IMG/VR virus record: IMGVR_UViG_3300008111_000316
Span: 1-20,270 of that record
Source of the DNA: a virus
Strand: one strand, 5' to 3'
DNA length: 20,270 bases
Part shown: in pieces, positions 12,864 to 19,597 of the stretch
How the letters are laid out: every line of letters starts with the position of its first letter
How positions within the stretch are numbered: position 1 is the stretch's first letter
Notes under the pieces: model-generated
What the model was told of the DNA's origin: nothing
Seen by the model: only the letters and a program-made list of their open reading frames with translations
Databases searched by the model: none
Translations under genes and position numbers: made by a program

Positions 12864-13070
12864 TTATGCTTCCAGTGTGGCTTTTGCAAACCGGATCATG
12901 GCTTCTGAATAACTTATGTCTTTCTTGCAAGCCATCTTCCCTTGCATCGTTGCAGTCTTTTCTACTGCCTGTGACCATTCAATCCGCAGAGTGTAATACT
13001 CGATGCGTACCATGGGATCAGTAAAGTTTTCTGGCTGTTTGGGCTCCAGCTTCATCAATTTCGGATCCAT
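12864..13070 (-). CDS. Hypothetical 68-aa protein
   Basis: The product (MDPKLMKLEPKQPENFTDPM...) is hydrophilic with a Pro-rich N-terminal third, a helix with aromatic residues (VRIEYYTLRIEWSQAVEKTA), a short lysine patch (GKMACKKDIS) and a C-terminal amphipathic helix (YSEAMIRFAKATLEA). No motif is recognised. The start at 13070 is set by the AAAGGAAACGAAC leader in the repeat cassette. Its gap to each neighbour is one copy of that cassette, and both copies are exactly 56 nt long. It is the second gene of the P1 operon. Confidence 0.7.
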   Translation of the reverse strand: MDPKLMKLEPKQPENFTDPMVRIEYYTLRIEWSQAVEKTATMQGKMACKKDISYSEAMIRFAKATLEA

Positions 13071-13126
13071 GTTCGTTTCCTTTCTGTGTGGTGCCAGCAC
13101 TGTGCTGGCACCATTGCCTGCGAGTC
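13071..13126 (-). repeat. Intergenic hairpin/leader cassette, copy 3 (56 nt)
   Basis: Stem TGGTGCCAGCA (13089-13099) pairs with TGCTGGCACCA (13103-13113) around a 3-nt loop, followed by ACAGAAAGGAAACGAAC and the ATG. This is the most stable of the three copies. The loop-proximal bases differ from copies 1 and 2 in a way that extends the stem. The homology runs from the upstream stop codon to the downstream start. Confidence 0.87.
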
Positions 13127-13324
13127 TTAGAATTCCGATGCGTCGTCCAATTCGTTTGGCAGTGCTGTGCAGAATCCGTCGCATTCCCCAATCGATGCGC
13201 CACAGACTACGCAATCGTCCAATTCGTTTGGCAGTGCTGTGCAGAATCCGTCGCATTCGCCAATCGATGCGCCACAAACTGTGCAGTCAGTGCTGGTCAT
13301 CTCAATGTTTGCATTGGTCATCAT
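13127..13324 (-). CDS. 65-aa protein with two identical-type four-cysteine zinc knuckles
   Basis: After a 13-residue lead (MMTNANIEMTSTD), the protein is two consecutive 24-residue units that differ by a single residue (CTVCG versus CVVCG), then ASEF. Each unit has the spacing C-x2-C-x6-C-x3-C (Cys14, 17, 24, 28 and Cys38, 41, 48, 52) and ends TALPNELDD, so each could hold one zinc ion. The acidic linker argues against simple nucleic-acid binding and fits a small adaptor or decoy. It is the first gene after promoter P1; AAAGG lies 8 nt before the ATG at 13324. The longer frame upstream passes through the promoter and terminator and is not coding. Confidence 0.78.
   Translation of the reverse strand: MMTNANIEMTSTDCTVCGASIGECDGFCTALPNELDDCVVCGASIGECDGFCTALPNELDDASEF
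13144..13287 (-). repeat. 72-bp tandem duplication inside the zinc-knuckle gene
   Basis: Units at 13144-13215 and 13216-13287 start with the same CGTCCAATTCGTTTGGCAGT (plus strand). They are identical for more than 40 bp and differ at only a handful of positions near their far ends. The unit length is a multiple of three, so the frame and one complete four-cysteine motif were duplicated. The near identity at DNA level points to a recent event. Confidence 0.92.
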
Positions 13325-13364
13325 GGTCGTTGCCTTTCGTGTCATCTGTCTCTTACCTGATGTA

Positions 13365-13393
13365 ATTATATAGCATATCAATGATACATGCAA
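13365..13393 (-). promoter_or_regulatory. Promoter P1, sigma70-type
   Basis: On the minus strand, TTGCAT (13393-13388), a 17-bp spacer and a perfect TATAAT (13370-13365) are followed by a ~35-nt leader to the zinc-knuckle gene. The 15-mer ATTGATATGCTATAT in spacer and -10 is shared exactly with P2. It lies downstream of the tail-module terminator, so it should restart transcription for the accessory genes. Confidence 0.88.
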
Positions 13394-13562
13394 GCATTTT
13401 AGTGACCAATTTTCAATGAGTTTTGTGGTAGTATGAAATGCGAATTCAGCGGTCATTAGATATCGTAATCCGTGCCTGCCTGATCGCACTGCTCGATGCG
13501 CATCGTCATCACTGGCATACATTACTGCAGAATAGATGCCAGTGAGAGAAAAGCAGAAAACC

Positions 13563-13595
13563 AAAACCACATTGCTCCAAGAGCAATGTGGTTTT
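13563..13595 (-). terminator. Rho-independent terminator of the tail operon
   Basis: The 15-bp arms AAAACCACATTGCTC (13563-13577) and GAGCAATGTGGTTTT (13581-13595) enclose a 3-nt loop. On the minus strand the stem is followed by TTTTGGTTTTC, a reasonable U-tract. It lies about 105 nt after the last tail gene and before P1. The plus-strand direction has only four T residues, so it would be weaker that way. Confidence 0.9.
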
Positions 13596-13701
13596 AGTAC
13601 AGATGACAGACGCAGGAAAGGAAACTGCACCGTCATGCAAATTGTATCACTGTGATGCAGTTCTGCCAAGAATAGGACACCACAGTGATGCCAGAATTAT
13701 A

Positions 13702-14004
13702 CTATGGCTTTGCAGGCCATGTCGTAACATTCCAGATCAGGCCATCAGTGATGTCTCGCAGTGCTTGTCGATACGTCTGCCATGCTGCCACAGTCTGCGC
13801 ATCCAAGCCGACATCAGGAAGTTGCGTATAGTCACAGTCTGCAAGTTTCTGATTGCGCACCAGTCGCAGTGCGCTCATTGCCTGAGCTTCAGTGTATGGC
13901 CGATCACTGACGATTTCGCCTTCTGGCACTGCGTCATATTGATTGCCTTCGTCATCCCAATACTCAAATGCAATGCTGTCAGGCATGAAAATTCGATAAA
14001 TCAT
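13702..14004 (-). CDS. Tail-fibre assembly/tail APC-like protein
   Basis: The 100-aa protein ends with a region like the phage tail assembly chaperone/tail-fibre assembly families: LRLVRNQKLADCDYTQLPDV (47-66), then AAWQTYRQALRDITD (74-88) and a Trp-Pro close (TTWPAKP). In these families the R-N-x-x-L-x-x-(C/S)-D-(W/Y)-T-Q-L-P-D and W-x-x-Y-R-Q-x-L motifs are diagnostic. The N-terminal half (MIYRIFMPDSIAFEYWDDEG) is a small beta domain. It probably helps fold or attach the fibre protein encoded just upstream. Its ATG overlaps that gene's stop (ATGA). It is the last gene before the terminator. Confidence 0.85.
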   Translation of the reverse strand: MIYRIFMPDSIAFEYWDDEGNQYDAVPEGEIVSDRPYTEAQAMSALRLVRNQKLADCDYTQLPDVGLDAQTVAAWQTYRQALRDITDGLIWNVTTWPAKP

Positions 14005-14486
14005 ATCATTACCATGTGCAGGATTGGCGATTCTGATGCACTGTCTTCTTCTGTTACCTGCAGTGTGTGTGTCGCTGTAGTCGTCGTTGCTCGATACTGC
14101 ACCACATCGCCAGATTTAAAGAATCTGCAGACAGAATGCATAAATTTCACATCCTTTTGGCCACCAGTGCCCATTGAACAAACCTCCACAGCATTGACGC
14201 GCAAATCTCCATGGATGTTGTCTCTTGTGCTGAGTGTGCCAATAACTGTGATTAGGTAGTATCCTGCGATTGGCACAGTGATTGACGATCCTGACCATGT
14301 CATACCACCAGCAACATCAATTTCATCCTGCCATGTGACTGTGACGCCAGCAGTAGTGATGCTGAGCGTGCTTGTGCGAGTGAGACTGATAAACACAGCA
14401 TTATCTGCGCGCTCCAATTGCACAATTCTTTCGCGCAGTGCTTGCTCATTGCTGGCTGTGAGATAGCTAGATGTTGGATAGGTCAA
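14001..14486 (-). CDS. Tail fibre or receptor-binding-like protein with C1q/TNF-like domain
   Basis: The 161-aa product has a short helical lead with heptads (NEQALRERIVQLERA, about 13-27), then a Ser/Thr/Val-rich beta domain. TWSGSSITVPIAGYYLITVI (about 63-82) is the classic strand pair of C1q/TNF-like jelly rolls, where an aromatic pair follows P-x-x-G. A coiled-coil stalk followed by a jelly roll suggests a trimer. I start it at TTG 14486, which has AAGAGGTG 4 nt upstream; the in-frame ATG at 14507 has no site. It overlaps the end of the gp37-like gene by 20 nt. Receptor binding is inferred from fold and position at the end of the tail module. Confidence 0.75.
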   Translation of the reverse strand: MTYPTSSYLTASNEQALRERIVQLERADNAVFISLTRTSTLSITTAGVTVTWQDEIDVAGGMTWSGSSITVPIAGYYLITVIGTLSTRDNIHGDLRVNAVEVCSMGTGGQKDVKFMHSVCRFFKSGDVVQYRATTTTATHTLQVTEEDSASESPILHMVMI

Positions 14487-15606
14487 TTTGCACCTCTTCA
14501 GCACCATTGGAAGACATCGCCAGTGATACTGCGTAGATTTTGCGAGACAGAGTCTCTGTTGATGTGACTGCGATGCTTACCAGATCACCTAAGAAATAAT
14601 CTCTGCCGTATCGCCATGTCGAGGATTGCAACACCTCAACATCATACGATTTTACTTTTCGTTGTTCCTGATTGTATCTGCGTTTCGCCACAGATGTCAG
14701 CTGAGCGACTGTCGTGCTATCGCTTCCCTTGACCATGGCTTCTCGCAGATCGGTATTAGTAGGTGCAGAAGATGGCCATGCACTGCGCAGATTGTTTTTG
14801 TCTTTTCCTTTGCCCACTGCAATGATGTATGTTGGATAATTTACCAAGCTGGACTGCTTGACCAGTGTGCCAAGAGTGCCATTGAGCTGACTAAGCTTCA
14901 CATATGACCGCCGATCTGCACCAAGAGTCGAAGCATAGAAAAGGGAATATCCAAGACTGGCAACATCGAAATTGACTTTAAAATCTATGCTGCCAACATC
15001 TGCAATTTTCTGCATCGTCAGAAGCAGATTCTCGCCAGAACACGTCAACGCCATGGATGCGCCAATGCTCAAATCGACAGCATCTGTCGCTGTGTTGATG
15101 CGACCATCAGTCCATCGTTGCAATCCTAAAGCATATCTACGTGTCAATGCTGCTGTGATGTATGGCGAATTTCCTTCTGCATCTGATCCAACATTTGTAT
15201 TCCACAGTGCAGTGATGATTGACGATGCTGTTGGATAGGTAGCCACAGTGAATTGCGAGACACCTCGCATGCTTGGATACCATGCCACAATACGATCCTG
15301 CAGAATGCACATCGCATCAACTGCAGTCACAGTCAGCATGCGATTCTGTCCAAATTCTCGCGTCCATGCGCGTATGAATCCAACAAACTCTTCATACGCA
15401 TTCATGCCAGCAGATGCATCTGCGCGTGTGATCGACACGATGTATCCATAGTCCAAATCAGCGACGACTGGCGCATCAAGATTCACTGTGAATGTGGCGA
15501 TGCTTGGAGAATTGATTTTATGCACAATCGCCAGATTCAATGGTGTGACGATGCCAAGAGCAGTGCCAGTATCGTCGTATAGTTTTATGACGTATTGAAT
15601 CGCCAT
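14467..15606 (-). CDS. ReqiPepy6 gp37-like tail/baseplate hub protein
   Basis: The 379-aa protein matches the siphovirus gp37-like family in pattern. It has an N-terminal beta domain (YVIKLYDDTGTALGIVTPLN), a stretch about 75-110 like GFIRAWTREFGQNRMLTVTA followed by aromatic and aspartate residues, LQRWTDGRINTATD near 163-176, a central helix LLLTMQKIADVGSIDF (about 197-212), and a C-terminal beta domain with YGRDYFLGDLVSI. These proteins sit at the tail tip, near the hub that contacts the distal tail protein. GDLVSI and the end part resemble baseplate hub domains. Two bases separate it from the upstream gene. The start site has no strong ribosome binding site, suggesting coupled translation. 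Confidence 0.85.
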   Translation of the reverse strand: MAIQYVIKLYDDTGTALGIVTPLNLAIVHKINSPSIATFTVNLDAPVVADLDYGYIVSITRADASAGMNAYEEFVGFIRAWTREFGQNRMLTVTAVDAMCILQDRIVAWYPSMRGVSQFTVATYPTASSIITALWNTNVGSDAEGNSPYITAALTRRYALGLQRWTDGRINTATDAVDLSIGASMALTCSGENLLLTMQKIADVGSIDFKVNFDVASLGYSLFYASTLGADRRSYVKLSQLNGTLGTLVKQSSLVNYPTYIIAVGKGKDKNNLRSAWPSSAPTNTDLREAMVKGSDSTTVAQLTSVAKRRYNQEQRKVKSYDVEVLQSSTWRYGRDYFLGDLVSIAVTSTETLSRKIYAVSLAMSSNGAEEVQIDLSNI

Positions 15607-15608
15607 GG

Positions 15609-16508
15609 CTATGCTCGACTAATAGTGAAGATACCAGAAGCAAATGATTGACCTGCCAAACTGCTAATTGCAGTAATTTTGATGACATCAGTCACAGCAG
15701 TTGTCGCAATCAGAGATGTCTGCGTCATGGTGTGCGATGATCCACCTGACGAAGCCATACGTGTGGACTGGATGTTAGTACCATTTAATGTGATTGCCAA
15801 AACACGATTGCCTGTGGTGCCTGACGTAAAATTACCGTATGCATTCACCAGATACAAACCAATACGACGCACAGTGATTTCGCCAGTCGTTGTATTCACA
15901 CTAAAAATATTGTCTGCAGTCGTTGATGGCGAGGAATAACCAGTGATGTCATATGACGTGTTTGCAGTCGTCAGTGTGGCAGTGCCACCAGACATCGTTG
16001 CATAGGATTGGTATGGCAATTGCGTCGTTGTGCCATACATCGCATACGATTGCGCAATTGCAGTAATCGACGCGCCAGAAACCGTCACAGTGCCCAATGT
16101 GACATACGTCTGACCAGATAACTGTGCATTAGTAGCGACTGCAAGACGCACAGAGTATGTGCCCACAGTCGTGCCAGCAACACTGCGCGAAACCGTCAAT
16201 GATCCTGCAGTGCCATTGACGATGACGACGACATTGTATGTGGCATTGGCCAGTGTAGAGATGTTGATTGATGATGATGTGGTGTTTTCGTAGAAATAGC
16301 CACCGACGACTGCTGCGCCATCAGCAATGGCGAGTGTTGCTGAGCCAGTGCCTGACATCGCCATTTCATTCCCTACCTGAAGCACGCCATCACTGAGAGT
16401 CTTCGTCTCCATGGCAGTCAATCGACTGCTGGCATATCCCGATCCCACATTACCATCACCATATGCTGCGCCAGTACCTGTGGCCATTCCAATTGATTGT
16501 TCTGCCAT
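15609..16508 (-). CDS. Tail/baseplate structural protein with C-terminal C1q/TNF-like domain
   Basis: The 299-aa product is extremely rich in Thr, Ser, Gly, Ala and Val with almost no charge, typical of beta-structured tail tip proteins. Residues 1-150 contain a repeated strand pattern (NATYNVVVIVNGTAGSLTVS, then TYVTLGTVTVSGASITAIAQ). From about 180 onward a jelly-roll-like domain appears, including NIFSVNTTTGEITVRRIGLY and LVNAYGNFTSGTTGNRVLAI, the strand pair seen in C1q/TNF-like phage fibres. The same fold type seems to be present in the 161-aa protein downstream. AAGGGAG is 7 nt before the ATG, a high-expression site. It follows the distal tail protein gene. The exact role is inferred. 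Confidence 0.78.
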   Translation of the reverse strand: MAEQSIGMATGTGAAYGDGNVGSGYASSRLTAMETKTLSDGVLQVGNEMAMSGTGSATLAIADGAAVVGGYFYENTTSSSINISTLANATYNVVVIVNGTAGSLTVSRSVAGTTVGTYSVRLAVATNAQLSGQTYVTLGTVTVSGASITAIAQSYAMYGTTTQLPYQSYATMSGGTATLTTANTSYDITGYSSPSTTADNIFSVNTTTGEITVRRIGLYLVNAYGNFTSGTTGNRVLAITLNGTNIQSTRMASSGGSSHTMTQTSLIATTAVTDVIKITAISSLAGQSFASGIFTISRA

Positions 16509-16520
16509 GTCAAAACTCCC

Positions 16521-17429
16521 TTATATACCGACGTAGCGATCATACCAAAACATCGTTACCTTAGAATCAGACGTCGTGCCAGTCGCACTGACTGAGAGAT
16601 ACTGCAGACCTGCATCAAATGTCGGATCTGGATACAATCCCCAATTAATCAAATCGCTGTAGATGCTGAGCGATGCGAATTGCGAGATGCCTGCAGTATC
16701 AACGACAGTCTTTTTGCCATATCGCAGGTCAATCGTCCAGATGTCTCCAGCTGGCACTGATGATGTGAATTGAATCATACGACCTGCGCCATCGACCAGA
16801 GTGAGATTCGTCAAAGGCCCAACACACTGCAGGATTGGAGATGCCATGACTGTGCCAGTGTACGCCACAGATATCGTGTTATTGACTGACTCTGCGCCAT
16901 ATGGCACTGGATACGGTTTGGGATATGGTGTTGGTGTTCCATACTGTGTATACGTCATCTGTTGCACATTTTGTGTGCTGTTGTACCATGTCGGATCATC
17001 TGCGCGAAGCTGGATAATTGCTCGAACATTGAAATCAGTGTTGGATGCATCCATCGATGCGCCAGAAACTTTGACGTCAATGCTACGTGCGAATACGTAT
17101 TCTGGATAAGGATTGTCAGGATCAAGAGTATGTCGCAGTGTTGCTGTGTCGTTTCCGGGTTTAAACATCTGTATCAGGTTTTCGCGATTGGTCGTCATCT
17201 CGCCATAGTTTGTGCCAGGTATGACAATGGGCAGATTGATGACACGAGGATTGATGCGATAGTCAACGTCTGTGTCGCCATCTTGGAATGGGCCTCTTTG
17301 CACAATGCGTGTGATCGGTGCAATGCCCCAATTGACTGCACCAGTCACATACAGAGTAATGCCAGAATAGCCGCCATTAGGAACATTGAATTCCCATGTG
17401 TGTGTACCGCGAATGAATTCGAGTTTCAT
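16521..17429 (-). CDS. Distal tail (Dit-like) protein
   Basis: The 302-aa protein begins MKLEFIRGTHTWEFNVPNGG, a beta-rich opening like Dit proteins that form the hexameric ring at the tube end. It continues with INPRVINLPIVIPGTN, a typical strand ladder, TNRENLIQMFKPGNDTATLR (about 82-101) as the conserved loop, and a C-terminal galectin-like half with DIWTIDLRYGKKTVVDTAGI and LINWGLYPDPTFDAGLQYLS. Position right after the tape measure gene is where Dit is found in siphoviruses. GGAGC is 6 nt upstream of ATG 17429, which overlaps the tape measure stop (ATGA). The short central Pro-rich stretch (PTPYPKPYPVPYG) is a flexible insert. Confidence 0.87.
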   Translation of the reverse strand: MKLEFIRGTHTWEFNVPNGGYSGITLYVTGAVNWGIAPITRIVQRGPFQDGDTDVDYRINPRVINLPIVIPGTNYGEMTTNRENLIQMFKPGNDTATLRHTLDPDNPYPEYVFARSIDVKVSGASMDASNTDFNVRAIIQLRADDPTWYNSTQNVQQMTYTQYGTPTPYPKPYPVPYGAESVNNTISVAYTGTVMASPILQCVGPLTNLTLVDGAGRMIQFTSSVPAGDIWTIDLRYGKKTVVDTAGISQFASLSIYSDLINWGLYPDPTFDAGLQYLSVSATGTTSDSKVTMFWYDRYVGI

Positions 17430-19174
17430 TGGCCAGCTCCAATCGTCATCATCCAAGCTTTAGCATCGCTGATCAATGACGATTCTGATTGTTGGCTTCC
17501 ATAGTTAGCAGTCATGTTGAGATAGTATGTGGTGCCATTGGAATTGGTCGATCCTGTCAATGATGCGCGTCCAGTCGTTGATGGTGCATCGTCACCTTCG
17601 CCATCGCCACCACTACCTTGACCAGAGAAATACGATGTCACTGCTGACCATGCATCTCTCGCAGCCTGAAGCAGTGCATCCTTAATCCATGATGCTCCAC
17701 TCTTGATGCCATCAGCGATGCCTTGCACCATGTCAGTGCCAAGCTTCAACACTGTTGGTCTGATCTCTTCAAAAAACGTCAACAGATTCTTGTCGAGTGT
17801 TTTGAAGAATCCCCATAAATCCTCCAGTGCAGTGCCCACAGTTTTTTTCATGGTTTCAAATGCACCAGAGAAATCGCCTTTGACCAATTGTGACAGTGCA
17901 GTGAGAATGCCTGTGACTGCATTGATGACAATCGTCGCAACAGAAAGAAATGTATCCAAGACTGTCTGGATGTATGGCCACATGATAGTGAATGCCTGGC
18001 TCAGGTATGTCCAAGCAATTGTTGCACCTTGAAACGCCAGCACAAGGATATCTTGCACAGTCGTTGCCAATTGCACAAAAAACGTCGAGAGTGTTGTGAT
18101 GTATGCAGATACCTGTGGCGATCCGAGATATTCAGCGATTGCCATACCTGCAGACGTAATCGCAGGAACAAACACACCAACAAAATTCATGACTGCATCA
18201 GTCAATGGCTGAAGAAATGCCTGCACTGTTGCAAGGCCTGCACCCATTTGCGCCAGCACACCAGGAATCGCAGCAATGGCATTGCGTATCGTTTCGAAGA
18301 TGCCAGACGTCGTGCCAGTCATCTGCATCGTATTAATCCATGCAGACAATTGACCAACAACATCTGCGATGATTGGCACCACAGTATCAGACATGAATGT
18401 GCCAAACTCCATCAGGATTGGCATCAATGCCATGCCAAGAGTCTGCTGAATGTCAGCAAATTTCTCTTTCAGCACGACCTGCTGTCCAGCATAGGTGTCC
18501 ACTGCTGCTGAAGCACTGCCACCAAACTGCGTGTTCAATTCCTTCATCATTACTTCTTGTGCGCCAGCAACATTGCCTGCTTCGACCATGGCTTTAATCA
18601 TGGCTTCTTGCTCAGCAGTAAACTGCACACCAGATCGCGACAAAGCAGCCAATCCTGCCACAGGATCATTGAGCGCTTTACCTACCTGCATTGCTGCAGA
18701 ATCCAAATCCATTCCCAATGCTTGCGACATGTCGAGGATTGACTGCGTCGCACTGCCAAAGTTTTGGCCTTTGATGTTGGTAAATGTTGCCAAAACATTC
18801 TGCGCACCAAGAATTGCGTCATCAGAGAAGAGTCCCATTTCTGCTGCTGTCAATCCTGCTGCTTCTCCAGTAGATGCAACGACTGCTTGTGTCTGAGCAA
18901 ATACAGAATTCCATTGTGAAGCTTCATCAATGCTTCCACCTATGAAATCTGTGACTGCACCAAGCGCTTTGCTACCTAATTGCGCAGCCATGCCTGCAAG
19001 GCCTTGCCCAATTCCTTGCAACACGCCAGTCATCACTGATCCCATGCCAGAGAATGATGATCCAGCTTTGCCAGCATTTTTGCTGACGTCGTCGAGACCA
19101 TCATTGACTGCTTTGGTCGTCTTTGTAGCATCATCTTCGGATTTAAAACGAATTAAGACAGTCTCTTCTGCCAT
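17426..19174 (-). CDS. Tail tape measure protein
   Basis: The 582-aa protein is Ala/Gly/Met-rich and mostly helical. It has conserved tape measure features: an N-terminal coiled region (SEDDATKTTKAVNDGLDDVS), ASQWNSVFAQTQAVVASTGE (about 85-104), and the segment from NVLATFTNIKGQNFGSATQS through SGVQFTAEQEAMIKAMVEAG (about 126-194), which is typical of the family. Hydrophobic stretches between about 240 and 430 could form membrane-active helices during DNA entry. The C-terminal part has an acidic Gly-rich linker (GSGGDGEGDD) and a short tail. At roughly 0.15 nm per residue it implies a tail of about 85-90 nm, short for a siphovirus. Its ATG overlaps the stop of the frameshifted chaperone gene (TAATG). 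Confidence 0.93.
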   Translation of the reverse strand: MAEETVLIRFKSEDDATKTTKAVNDGLDDVSKNAGKAGSSFSGMGSVMTGVLQGIGQGLAGMAAQLGSKALGAVTDFIGGSIDEASQWNSVFAQTQAVVASTGEAAGLTAAEMGLFSDDAILGAQNVLATFTNIKGQNFGSATQSILDMSQALGMDLDSAAMQVGKALNDPVAGLAALSRSGVQFTAEQEAMIKAMVEAGNVAGAQEVMMKELNTQFGGSASAAVDTYAGQQVVLKEKFADIQQTLGMALMPILMEFGTFMSDTVVPIIADVVGQLSAWINTMQMTGTTSGIFETIRNAIAAIPGVLAQMGAGLATVQAFLQPLTDAVMNFVGVFVPAITSAGMAIAEYLGSPQVSAYITTLSTFFVQLATTVQDILVLAFQGATIAWTYLSQAFTIMWPYIQTVLDTFLSVATIVINAVTGILTALSQLVKGDFSGAFETMKKTVGTALEDLWGFFKTLDKNLLTFFEEIRPTVLKLGTDMVQGIADGIKSGASWIKDALLQAARDAWSAVTSYFSGQGSGGDGEGDDAPSTTGRASLTGSTNSNGTTYYLNMTANYGSQQSESSLISDAKAWMMTIGAGQ

Positions 19175-19571
19175 TACTTCTTAATCCTTCGCTGTTGCAC
19201 TGTGCGCTCCACGCTCATCATCAGCAAATCCTGCTGAATAGTTTGCCATGGCACTGCTTCCAATTCCGTCGGTGTGCAGTGATAAACATCTCGACACATG
19301 ACCAGTCGTATATATTCCATTGGCGCCACATCACCTGTCCATAGATGGGCCATGAGCGCCTTCTTTAGTTTCCCATTGATGGATTCAGAGAAGCCAGAAT
19401 CTCTCGCACAATCTTGGAAAAATGTTTTGCAGGAATGTCTTCAAAGCTTCCATTCTCTACTTCAACACATTTCCTCAGAATCGAAACCATGCTGGCAATG
19501 TCGTCTTTTGCAGACTGCAATTTGATGAGATCGCCAATGGTCAATTTGTTGTCATCTACGATGTAGTGCAT
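19174..19571 (-). CDS. Tail assembly chaperone G-T fusion via -1 frameshift
   Basis: Translation of the G frame from 19571 reaches ATG-GGA-AAC at 19376-19368, slips back one base and continues to TAA at 19174, giving about 132 aa. The extension reads LKKALMAHLWTGDVAP..., contains the compact motif CRDVYHCTPTELEAVPWQTI, and ends in a basic tail (VERTVQQRRIKK). This T part is helical and shares the L-x-x-P-x-x-x-I-x-x-D-L pattern of gpGT-type chaperones. It binds the tape measure protein while G alone binds tail protein, in a ratio set by frameshift efficiency. No ATG start of its own with a site is visible for the T part. The stop overlaps the tape measure ATG (TAATG). Confidence 0.9.
19365..19571 (-). 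CDS. Tail assembly chaperone G protein (unshifted product)
   Basis: The 68-aa product MHYIVDDNKLTIGDLIKLQS... is the short chaperone made when ribosomes do not shift. It is helical, has the LTIGDLIKLQ opening common in these small chaperones, and ends NPSMGN at a TAA directly after the slippery site. The ATG at 19571 has GGAG 9 nt upstream; an in-frame TTG at 19586 is less likely. It sits between the major tail protein and tape measure genes, where siphoviruses encode this pair. A candidate attenuator lies just upstream, which would lower its transcript relative to the major tail protein. Confidence 0.88.
   Translation of the reverse strand: MHYIVDDNKLTIGDLIKLQSAKDDIASMVSILRKCVEVENGSFEDIPAKHFSKIVREILASLNPSMGN
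19368..19374 (-). promoter_or_regulatory. Slippery heptamer GGGAAAC for -1 ribosomal frameshifting
   Basis: In the G frame the codons read ATG GGA AAC TAA, so the heptamer is in the X-XXY-YYZ register, as in the lambda G-T slippery site (GGGAAAG). A -1 shift re-pairs GGG AAA and enters the T frame at CTA. The zero-frame stop follows immediately. No obvious strong downstream hairpin is visible by eye. Confidence 0.9.
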
Positions 19572-19597
19572 GTGGGGATGCTCCAATCAAAATAATG

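Larger units (their letters stand above)
13325..13701. other. Intergenic regulatory region between tail and accessory modules
   Basis: This 377-bp stretch carries no convincing gene. Reading along the minus strand it holds a ~105-nt 3' tail after the tail-fibre-assembly gene, including an ATCACAGTGAT near-palindrome; the terminator; a 10-bp inverted repeat TCACTGGCAT/ATGCCAGTGA (13509-13518 and 13536-13545, 17-nt spacer); a 12-bp palindrome CGATGCGCATCG (13494-13505); and promoter P1. A 20-codon frame (MPVMTMRIEQCDQAGTDYDI) lies between terminator and promoter but has no good ribosome binding site. Confidence 0.75.

Noticed and set aside
12529-13126. CRISPR-like array made of the three hairpin cassettes
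   Set aside because: The spacing is set by genes of different length, the repeats include ribosome sites and the intervening sequences are coding.
13478-13540. 20-codon ORF MPVMTMRIEQCDQAGTDYDI
   Set aside because: It looks reasonable in composition but has no ribosome site and sits between a terminator and the next promoter, so it is unlikely to be transcribed well.
13325-13669. In-frame N-terminal extension of the zinc-knuckle gene to 13669
   Set aside because: It would translate through the promoter and terminator; the ATG at 13324 has a well-spaced AAAGG and follows P1 by about 35 nt.
13588-14259. Plus-strand ORF of 223 aa beginning next to the terminator
   Set aside because: It is antisense to two tail genes that have clear family features; its reading is rich in Cys and Ile runs and has no motif. 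The GGAAAGGAAAC sequence inside it is coincidental.
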